DNA of 26,362 bases from JAKLEX01 sp035327525 (GTDB lineage Bacteria > Patescibacteriota > Minisyncoccia > Phycocordibacterales > JAACPR01): contig DAOLDC010000007.1 in NCBI GenBank assembly GCA_035327525.1, positions 1 to 26,362 of the forward strand, read 5' to 3'. Both the position numbers and the translations under genes were made by a program. The notes under the pieces are model-generated. The model did not search any database. It saw nothing but the letters and a program-made list of their open reading frames with translations, and was not told the DNA's origin. Shown one piece after another: positions 19,828 to 26,362 of this stretch (positions within the stretch are counted from its first letter, which is position 1; each line of letters opens with the position of its first letter).

Positions 19828-21084
19828 TTATTTACGACCCAATATAGAATCTAGTGTGTTTTTTGAAACAATAATTCTGGCCGGTATATAACCAGCAAGT
19901 GCGGTTACAATTATTAGAATAAACACCCTAATTGTTGTTATTAATGCTGGTGCAACCAGAATACCATCACTGAATGGAAAATTTATTGGATTATTGTCAA
20001 AATATGGAATAAGTAGAAAATAAACCAAAAATAGTCCAACAATCGAACCGACAATCGCATAAATCAATGACTGAAAAACATATGCCAACTCAATCACTTT
20101 TCCATTTACACCAATTGCCTTCATGATGCCGATATATTTTCTTCTAGTAATAGCATTAATAAAAATAACTATAAAAACAGTTATAGCCGCAACGGCTAGA
20201 CCAATAGAACTTATAATTGTTCCTAACAATGTAAAAGTTCTTTTTATATCAAGCAAAAACTTTGGTTGAGCGTCCTCAAATGTCTGAATTTGAGCAAATT
20301 TATCCAATCCATTATTTATCAAAATATCACGAACAGTCTCTGGATTGTGTTTTGAATCAACCAAAATAGCTATTTCGCCAACATTCAAATCATTTCGATC
20401 CATCATTGAACGTAATTGAACATCATTCATAAATATTCGACGATCTGTTTCGTCAACTTTTCCTTTTGTAATACCTTTTACAGTAACCTCTCTAACACTA
20501 TTGCCGATTTTGAGTCTAATTTTTGAACCAATTTCAACATTTCTCAAAACCAAAAATCCGGGAGAATTTATATCTAGATATTTTTCTAACATCAATGCTC
20601 CAACAATAACCTTGTCAAAGTCGTCTGGCTCAAGAAATTCTCCCTCAATAACCAAGCTGGCAATTCCGGTGACCTGATCTTCTCTATCGGGATTAATACC
20701 GGTTATTATCACACCGACCTCTTCCGCTACATCATCAAAATTTGTTCTATTTCGGTAATTTGCCTCAACCAAACCTGAAACCAAATATCTAGGTGAAAAA
20801 CTTTTTATACCGGGAGTGTTCTCTATTGTAGAAATTATTTCTCGACTGTTTTGGATTGAATTGTTCTCTTTTAATTTTGAAATTATTATGTCACCAGTAT
20901 AATATTTTTTGTTTGCGGCGACAGCTCCTTCTATCAAGCCGACCAATAGTCCAGATACAACAACCAGATTGAGAAATGTCAAAACCATTATTATAATAAT
21001 TAGAACATTTGTCCAAACAGATGCTCTTTTTATTTGTCTGTATCCCAAAAACCATGCAACTTTTAAGGTTTTCAAATCTATCAT
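19828..21084 (-). CDS. FtsX/MacB-like ABC transporter permease, 418 aa
   Basis: One N-terminal membrane helix (about 22-45, ending in a glycine-rich VVSGLLVGLIEGA), a large extracellular domain (about 50-280, with YYTGDIIISKLKENNSI and the IVGALMLEKY segment), then three C-terminal helices. These last include the FtsX-fold core TLLGTIISSIGLAVAAITVFIVIFINAITRRKYIGIMKAIGVNGKVI. This is the MacB/LolCDE membrane topology, in which ATP hydrolysis drives movement of the outer domain rather than a simple pore. It sits between its adaptor (21089-22534) and ATPase genes with gaps of 4-5 bp. Likely cargoes are peptides, lipoproteins or drugs; which one cannot be told. Confidence 0.9.
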   Translation of the reverse strand: MIDLKTLKVAWFLGYRQIKRASVWTNVLIIIIMVLTFLNLVVVSGLLVGLIEGAVAANKKYYTGDIIISKLKENNSIQNSREIISTIENTPGIKSFSPRYLVSGLVEANYRNRTNFDDVAEEVGVIITGINPDREDQVTGIASLVIEGEFLEPDDFDKVIVGALMLEKYLDINSPGFLVLRNVEIGSKIRLKIGNSVREVTVKGITKGKVDETDRRIFMNDVQLRSMMDRNDLNVGEIAILVDSKHNPETVRDILINNGLDKFAQIQTFEDAQPKFLLDIKRTFTLLGTIISSIGLAVAAITVFIVIFINAITRRKYIGIMKAIGVNGKVIELAYVFQSLIYAIVGSIVGLFLVYFLLIPYFDNNPINFPFSDGILVAPALITTIRVFILIIVTALAGYIPARIIVSKNTLDSILGRK

Positions 21085-21088
21085 TATA

Positions 21089-22534
21089 TTATTGAGGAAT
21101 TACAATCTTGTCACCGACAGAAAGTCCAGATAAAACAATTACATTTCCCATATTATCTCGCTGACCTATTTCTATTTCAGTTTTGACTGAATCCTTGCCC
21201 TTGGATATTTCGACATAATTTTTGTTGTTATCGCGAATGATCAAGTAGCGTGGAATAATTAATTGATCAATTATTTTTTCTTTTTGAATTTCTATTTCTG
21301 CTGACATGCCGGACAAAATACCTTTATGAAAATCATTAAAACTCAATAGTATTCTGTATGTCGTAACACCATCTTTTATGGTTTCTCTGGGATCGATATG
21401 AGTAATTACTGATTCAAAAATTACATCGTCACCAAAAGCATCCAGTTTTATATTGGCAGGATCACCAACATCTACTCCAGCAATATTTATTTCCGGAACA
21501 AAACTTTCTATTTCCAAAGGTTTGTTACTAACCATAGAAAATGCCTTCTGCCCTGCGGTAACAACCACTCCCAATTCGACATTTCGTCCAGTTATTACTC
21601 CATCAAAAGGTGCTCTGATGACATAATTACCGCTTCTAGCATTCAATCTATCAATCGACGCTCTTGCGCTAGATATGTTTGCATTCAAAACTGGAATTTC
21701 AGCCTGAACAGATCGCAAACTTTCTGTTGTAGAATTTATTTCTATTATTAATGTCGAGATTGCATTTCTGGATTGACTTATATTTGCCAAATATGCATCA
21801 ATTTGGGCTTTTGATTTTCCAGAATATTCTTTGAACTCTGTTGAATTAGAGGAAATCAATGACAAAAGCGATTCAACTTTTTTCAAATTTTCAACAAACT
21901 TTTGGGCATCTGACAAATTTACATCTGACACCGACAAATTATCTGAATCTTTTTTCCATGTGTTTAACATTTCACCAATCTGGAATCTTTCTTCTTGTAT
22001 TTTTACTCTAACAAAAAAATTACCTAACGAGATATCAAATTCTGGAAAACGATTGTTCGGCTCCGAAATAAAAGAATCTATTTGATTTCTAACAATATCG
22101 TCAGCTGCAATATATGATTTTTTTAATCTACTGACTAACAAATCCTTGGTGCTTTGTAGTTTTGTTTGATCAGAATCACTACCAGAAATTTCTCTCAATT
22201 TTGCCTCCTGACTTTCTAGGTTTGCAATGGCTTGATCTATTTCGCTACTGATTTCGGCAGAATTCAATCTAGCAATAATGTCGCCCGCCCTAACTTCATC
22301 TCCGATTCTAAAATTTATTACACTGACCCTACCTGTCGATTCAAACGCTAGATTTATTTCTTCTGATGGAACAACGCGACCAAAAACCTCGGTTGAAATT
22401 ATCAAATCGCCTCTTTTTGCCTCAAAAAGATTGTGATTTCCATTTTTTCTGATAATAACAGTTGTAATTATGCCGACAAAAACAATTACGATAATAATCA
22501 AAATCCAAACATTATGTCTTAATAAATTTTTCAT
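21089..22534 (-). CDS. MacA/HlyD-like membrane fusion (adaptor) protein, 481 aa
   Basis: An N-terminal membrane anchor (VWILIIIVIVFVGIITTVII, about 9-28) is followed by a lipoyl/barrel-sandwich half (SEEINLAFESTGRVSVINFRIGDEVRAGDIIARL) and a long coiled-coil hairpin (about 90-300, longer than usual). The other barrel half follows (YVIRAPFDGVITGRNVELGVVVTAGQKAF), then the beta-barrel and C-terminal domains (VIVLSGLSVGDKIVIPQ). Adaptors of this type join a MacB-type pump to the outside. If the cell has no outer membrane it would act as an extracytoplasmic extension of the permease. TGTATAAT ends 8 nt before ATG 22534, giving a leaderless first gene of the three-gene operon. Confidence 0.88.
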   Translation of the reverse strand: MKNLLRHNVWILIIIVIVFVGIITTVIIRKNGNHNLFEAKRGDLIISTEVFGRVVPSEEINLAFESTGRVSVINFRIGDEVRAGDIIARLNSAEISSEIDQAIANLESQEAKLREISGSDSDQTKLQSTKDLLVSRLKKSYIAADDIVRNQIDSFISEPNNRFPEFDISLGNFFVRVKIQEERFQIGEMLNTWKKDSDNLSVSDVNLSDAQKFVENLKKVESLLSLISSNSTEFKEYSGKSKAQIDAYLANISQSRNAISTLIIEINSTTESLRSVQAEIPVLNANISSARASIDRLNARSGNYVIRAPFDGVITGRNVELGVVVTAGQKAFSMVSNKPLEIESFVPEINIAGVDVGDPANIKLDAFGDDVIFESVITHIDPRETIKDGVTTYRILLSFNDFHKGILSGMSAEIEIQKEKIIDQLIIPRYLIIRDNNKNYVEISKGKDSVKTEIEIGQRDNMGNVIVLSGLSVGDKIVIPQ

Positions 22535-22542
22535 TATTGACT

Positions 22543-22550
22543 ATTATACA
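22543..22550 (-). promoter_or_regulatory. Promoter of the adaptor-permease-ATPase operon
   Basis: On the minus strand TGTATAAT ends 8 nt before ATG 22534, 8 bp beyond the end of ackA. A separate promoter here means ackA need not be cotranscribed with the transporter. Confidence 0.55.
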
Positions 22551-22557
22551 CCCAAAA

Positions 22558-23727
22558 TTAGCTTATTTCAAATGCAATTCTAGCCATTTCTTCGATTTCA
22601 GCAGTTTTCAGAACAGCAATTTTTGCTGTCGAATTATCATCGTTTATAAGTCCGTCGTCATTTACTTTTAATTTGTTTTTTGATAAGTCGATTTTTATTC
22701 CCAAAGATTCTAGATCATTACATATTCTCTGTCGCATTTCCGCAGATCTCTCGCCGATTGTACCAGTAAATATAATCGCATCCAGACCGCCCAGAACTGC
22801 GTAATATTGTCCGATATATTTTTTTACATTATATGCATAAAAATTCAATGCCAAATCCGCCCGGTAATTTTTTTTGCTTGCTTCTTCAATCAATACTCTA
22901 GTATCAGACGATAAACCGCTGATTCCCAACATTCCGCATTCCTTGTACATAAAGTTTTGCATTTCGGCTGGATCAAAATCCTCAGAATCCATTATTGTAA
23001 TGAGTGCATTCGGATCGATTCCACCGATTCTAGAAGCCATTGGTAAACCCTCCAGTGGAGAAAAGCCCATGGATGTATCAACGCTCTTGCCGTTTTTTAT
23101 CGCTGTAATACTAGATCCACCACCCAGATGACAGACTATTATTTTTTCGGCTGGGCCGTAATTTTTTATAAATTTGTTATAAACCGAGGCGACAGAAATG
23201 CCATGATATCCATATCTGTAAATTTCTTTTTTTTCTGCAATAGATTCTGGTATAGCATAAATTCTAGCAACATCTGGCAAATCAGAATGAAAAGCGCTGT
23301 CACTAATCGCTAATATTTTTTTGTTACCCAATCTCTCTTTGATATTAAATATTTCTTCCTTGACTGGTTTGAGATGAAGTGACGACAGATTATAAACCTG
23401 ATCAAGCGCGTACAAAAAATCATCATCAACAATCTGGTGTTTTTGGAAAATTTTTCCAGGTGCAACAATTCTGATTGCAACAGATGTTATATCATCTTCT
23501 GATTCAATCAATTTGTAATCCAATAATTTATTTACAAAGTCAGAAAAACTGTTTGCAAAAATTTCTTTATTTATTTTTTCTTCTTTTTCGACACTTTTTA
23601 ATTTTTCTATGACCAAAAAACCGTTTGGGGTTTCTTCGTAATGACCAAAAAACAAATAATTTTCGTTATCAAAAAATGCGTATTTTTTTGATGTGCTACC
23701 GTTATTTATAATAATTGTTTTTTTCAT
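22558..23727 (-). CDS. ackA: Acetate kinase, divergent, 389 aa
   Basis: Acetate kinase makes ATP and acetate from acetyl phosphate. The ASKHA fold motifs are present in order: INNGSTSKK (7-15), SDSAFH with D143, YRYGYHG with H175, CHLGGGSS (199-206), DTSMGFSPLEGLPMASRIGGIDP (217-239, R233) and FTGTIGERS. Several positions differ from textbook AckA: usual RVVHGG is RIVAPG at 86-91, HLGNG is HLGGG, GTRxGDxDP is ASRIGGIDP. The main catalytic residues (R86, D143, H175, R233 by alignment by eye) are kept, so activity is likely. It lies 60 bp after the phosphoketolase gene on the same strand, exactly the enzyme needed for that product. No Shine-Dalgarno sequence; a TATAAT lies 16 nt before ATG 23727. 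Confidence 0.9.
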   Translation of the reverse strand: MKKTIIINNGSTSKKYAFFDNENYLFFGHYEETPNGFLVIEKLKSVEKEEKINKEIFANSFSDFVNKLLDYKLIESEDDITSVAIRIVAPGKIFQKHQIVDDDFLYALDQVYNLSSLHLKPVKEEIFNIKERLGNKKILAISDSAFHSDLPDVARIYAIPESIAEKKEIYRYGYHGISVASVYNKFIKNYGPAEKIIVCHLGGGSSITAIKNGKSVDTSMGFSPLEGLPMASRIGGIDPNALITIMDSEDFDPAEMQNFMYKECGMLGISGLSSDTRVLIEEASKKNYRADLALNFYAYNVKKYIGQYYAVLGGLDAIIFTGTIGERSAEMRQRICNDLESLGIKIDLSKNKLKVNDDGLINDDNSTAKIAVLKTAEIEEMARIAFEIS

Positions 23728-23787
23728 TTCGATTATTTTATCTATTATAAATTATATAAGTTAGTAACAATAATTACAATCAAAAAA

Positions 23788-26187
23788 CTAGTTCGTCATT
23801 CCCCACTGCCAATTTTCTATTTCGTCTGGATCGATTCCGTTTTTCTTTATAAATTCTCTATGTTCTGCCATTTTTTTGTCATATTTCTGTATAACTTTTT
23901 CTGATTGATCAGTTGTTATCGTGCCATTATCTGACAGCAATTTGCAGGCGTCAGTCAAAACATCGTAGCGACTGGTTTTGTTACGAATCATCATGTCAAA
24001 TGGTGTTGTTGTTGATCCATTTTCTATATAACCATTCACCTCAAAACGGTTTGGGTTATCAGCATAATCGAACAAAATTTGTTTGATGGTTTGTGGATAT
24101 CCGTGATAATTTATTATTACCGGTTTGTCGACTGTCATAAATCGCTGAAAATCTTTTTTTGACAGAACATTTCCGCCTTCACCAAATCCAGAATATGACA
24201 TCGAAATAATATTTACGAATCTGACTTTTATTTCTGGCAATTCTTGATGAATCAATTCTATTCCGGCTAGCGCCTCTTTTGTCAAATAATCTCCGACTCC
24301 GACAACAACAATATCAGGATTATCCTGACTGGCGAATTTCCAAATTCCCAAACCTTCGGATAGCTGATTTTTTGCTTCATCTACACTGATCCAGCGTGGC
24401 TCGACTGTTTTTCCGGCAACAATTACATTTATTCCGTTTGTACTTTGTAATACTTTTTCCATTACAACTAGAGTTGAAGCGCCGTCAGGTGGAAAATAAA
24501 CATTAATAAAATCTCCATGTCGTTGCAAAATATTATCAATAAATCCCGGATTCTGATGAGAAAATCCGTTGTGTTCCTGTCTCCAACCAGAGGAAGTCAA
24601 AATATAATTAAAAGAAGGAATAGTTCCACGCCATGGAATTTCCTTCGACTGTATCAGAAATTTTGCATATTGATCCGCCATACTGGCAACTATCTGAATA
24701 AATGCCTCGTATGAAGCAAAAATTCCGTGTCGTCCGGTCAAAACATATCCCTGCATCAATCCCTGCAATGTGTGCTCCGACAACATTTCCATTACCCGAC
24801 CATCTACTGACAAATCTTCGTCAAAATCCTGAATTGGCCAAACAAAAGCTCTTTTTGTTGTTTCAAAAACTTTATCAAGTTTGTTTGAATAGGTTTCGTC
24901 AGGTGAAAAAAATCTAAAATTATTAGGATTTGATTTGAAAACATCATTCATATATTCCCCGGCTCTACGCATGGAGCTGGATCCGACAAATCCAGGCCTG
25001 GTCAATTCCTCCTCGTGTTTGTAAACATCTGGCAAATTCAGTGGTTTATAAACATCTGGGCCACCGAAGGCGTTTTTGTTTTTACCAATTCGCAAATCAT
25101 CTGGCGGAATTTGATTTGTTATTTCTGTTATAAAACCATCTTTTTTATCAAACAATTCTTCAAATTTGTATGATTGCAACCATTTTTCTAGAGCATGCAA
25201 CTCTTCCATATCAATTCTTGGCTCTTTGGTAACAACTTGATGAGAATAATGATTTCCTTCTATTTTTTTGTCATGCAAAACCGGTATTCCAGTCCAACCT
25301 TTTGGTGAACGTAGAATTATCATTGGCCATTGCGGTTTTTCTATTTTTTTGCCAGCTCTGGCGTTTTTTTGAATTTCAGAAATATCAGAATAAGCAGATT
25401 CCATTACTTGATTCATTTGATCAAAAACATCTGTCGAAGCATTATTTCCGGCGAGAGTTTTGTTTATTTTGGAATTCGTTTTTGCTTCACTTTCTTCTTC
25501 TACAAAATAAACCTTGTAGCCATAACCTTCAAAAAGTTTTTGTAATTCTTCGTCTGACATTCGACCAAAAATAGTTGGGCCGGAAATTTTGTAACCATTC
25601 AAATGCAGAATCGGCAGAACCGCTCCATCGTTTTTTGGATTTATGAATTTGTTGATATGCCATGATGTTGCTGTTGGACCAGTTTCTGCTTCACCATCAC
25701 CGACCAAACACGCAACCAACAGATCAGGATTATCCAGAACTGCACCATATGAAGTAGAAAGAGAATAGCCCAATTCACCACCTTCCAGAATTACTCCGGG
25801 AGTGTGTGGGCTGGAGTGACTTGGAAATCCGTACGGCCAGCTGAATTCTTTGGAAATATAAAAAATGCCTTTTTCATCGCGTTGAGCATTTGGATAATAT
25901 TCTCCCAATGTTCCTTCGACAAATAGATTTGCTTGTACGGCGGGATAGCCGTGCCCCGGTCCGACAACATACATTATGCTCTGTTTTTTTTCGGCAGCTA
26001 GTTGATTCAAGAATAAATAAACAAAACTAATTCCTGGACAAGTTCCCCAGTGACCAAGCAAACGTGCTTTGATATGTTTCGGTTTCAGCTGTTCTTCTAA
26101 TAAAAAATTGTCCTGCAAAAAAATCTGAGTGGTTGATAAATAATTTACAGCTCTAAAATACTTTTTTAAATTTTCTTTGTTGTACAT
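23788..26187 (-). CDS. xfp: Xylulose-5-phosphate/fructose-6-phosphate phosphoketolase, 799 aa
   Basis: This thiamine-diphosphate enzyme splits xylulose 5-phosphate (and often fructose 6-phosphate) with phosphate into acetyl phosphate and a sugar phosphate. Motifs: GHWGT (45-49), GPGHG (76-80, then YPA where GPA is usual), SHSSPHTPG, the ThDP/Mg motif GDGEAETG (163-170), ATSWHINKFINP, LHLNGYKISGPT, and QEHNGFSHQNPGF in the C-terminal half. Length is normal (about 790-800). The frame is open upstream to 26268, but ATG 26187 is chosen: TGCTATAAT ends 9 nt before it and the extension has no family character. With ackA downstream it gives an ATP-yielding route to acetate. It may replace upper glycolysis, but this cannot be judged from this window. 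Confidence 0.95.
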   Translation of the reverse strand: MYNKENLKKYFRAVNYLSTTQIFLQDNFLLEEQLKPKHIKARLLGHWGTCPGISFVYLFLNQLAAEKKQSIMYVVGPGHGYPAVQANLFVEGTLGEYYPNAQRDEKGIFYISKEFSWPYGFPSHSSPHTPGVILEGGELGYSLSTSYGAVLDNPDLLVACLVGDGEAETGPTATSWHINKFINPKNDGAVLPILHLNGYKISGPTIFGRMSDEELQKLFEGYGYKVYFVEEESEAKTNSKINKTLAGNNASTDVFDQMNQVMESAYSDISEIQKNARAGKKIEKPQWPMIILRSPKGWTGIPVLHDKKIEGNHYSHQVVTKEPRIDMEELHALEKWLQSYKFEELFDKKDGFITEITNQIPPDDLRIGKNKNAFGGPDVYKPLNLPDVYKHEEELTRPGFVGSSSMRRAGEYMNDVFKSNPNNFRFFSPDETYSNKLDKVFETTKRAFVWPIQDFDEDLSVDGRVMEMLSEHTLQGLMQGYVLTGRHGIFASYEAFIQIVASMADQYAKFLIQSKEIPWRGTIPSFNYILTSSGWRQEHNGFSHQNPGFIDNILQRHGDFINVYFPPDGASTLVVMEKVLQSTNGINVIVAGKTVEPRWISVDEAKNQLSEGLGIWKFASQDNPDIVVVGVGDYLTKEALAGIELIHQELPEIKVRFVNIISMSYSGFGEGGNVLSKKDFQRFMTVDKPVIINYHGYPQTIKQILFDYADNPNRFEVNGYIENGSTTTPFDMMIRNKTSRYDVLTDACKLLSDNGTITTDQSEKVIQKYDKKMAEHREFIKKNGIDPDEIENWQWGMTN

Positions 26188-26196
26188 ACTGAAATT

Positions 26197-26205
26197 ATTA
26201 TAGCA
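26197..26205 (-). promoter_or_regulatory. Extended -10 promoter, leaderless xfp
   Basis: On the minus strand TGCTATAAT ends 9 nt before ATG 26187. Confidence 0.65.
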
Positions 26206-26329
26206 GAAAATTTTGATTGCAAAAAGTGTGACGCTTTCACCCGCAACTCTTTTTTGAAAATAATTCACACAAAACTATACACAAACACCCAATATCATCC
26301 ACAAATCGCTTTTTGAGGTTCTCCGCAGT

Positions 26330-26362
26330 CTTTTTTGGTCAAGTGCAACTTGACGAAAAAAG
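26330..26362. repeat. 33-nt inverted repeat at the window edge
   Basis: CTTTTTTG-GTCAAGT is separated by GCA from ACTTGAC-GAAAAAAG. Fourteen base pairs form with one G-G mismatch and a 3-nt loop. The A and T tracts belong to the stem, so it could terminate a rightward or leftward transcript only weakly. It lies upstream of xfp. Confidence 0.55.

Noticed and set aside
26188..26268. 27-residue N-terminal extension of phosphoketolase
   Set aside because: The extension has no family character and covers the extended -10 box. ATG 26187 fits both the promoter and the normal length.
1..26362. CRISPR array, rRNA or insertion sequence
   Set aside because: No regularly spaced identical repeats, rRNA segments, transposase motifs or terminal inverted repeats were seen.

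Overview
The window looks like a piece of a small, AT-rich bacterial genome of the Candidate Phyla Radiation (Patescibacteria) type. This is an inference from three things: many short proteins of no known family, very short 5' leaders, and a fermentative phosphoketolase/acetate kinase pair. The standard genetic code appears to be in use, since TAA and TGA both act as stops. No 16S rRNA or other firm taxonomic marker is present, so the placement is provisional.

Layout. (1) Positions 1-56 are the 3' part of a tRNA-Asn gene. (2) Positions 57 to about 13,900 are an accessory region downstream of that tRNA, made of small, mostly + strand genes that are nearly all single-gene units. It holds a decayed HsdM start (665), a two-helix membrane protein (1178-2023), a helical-repeat plus HEPN gene pair (2202-3917), a ParB-like gene with a probable frameshift (4045-4419), a flavin-binding-fold protein (4996), a HEIAH metallopeptidase-like protein (7295), a CYTH-domain protein (9579), a nonsense-split secreted protein (10546-11505), an acylphosphatase-like protein (11588), SanA (12514) and a zinc-ribbon protein (13561). 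Several genes are separated by a diverged repeat of about 28-40 bp whose conserved blocks resemble the 3' end of the tRNA-Asn. (3) Positions 13,941-18,062 (minus strand) encode a P-type ATPase followed by a class II photolyase. (4) A pilin-like gene (18109, +) and a small unknown gene (18732, -) follow. (5) Positions 19,121-22,534 (minus) are a MacA/MacB-like operon: adaptor, permease, ATPase. (6) Positions 22,558-26,187 (minus) are acetate kinase and phosphoketolase, which together convert a sugar phosphate to acetyl phosphate and then to acetate and ATP.

Two styles of gene start coexist. One set has an extended -10 box (TGNTATAAT-like) only 6-9 nt before ATG or GTG and no Shine-Dalgarno sequence, which predicts leaderless mRNAs. 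The metabolic, transport, pilin and several accessory genes are in this set. The other set (5557, 6065, 6566, 8289, 8791, 9579, 12005, 13561) has clear Shine-Dalgarno sequences. Most of its units also end in an intrinsic terminator, some have near-consensus -35/-10 promoters, and several are visibly richer in G+C. This second set may be horizontally acquired, and two adjacent members (8289, 8791) recall phage or plasmid protein families.

The most unusual signals are the tRNA-like repeats at gene boundaries, the systematic leaderless promoter architecture, the helical-repeat/HEPN pair, and the strongly promoted, structured leader at 8107-8288. No recombinase gene, CRISPR array, rRNA or insertion sequence was recognised.
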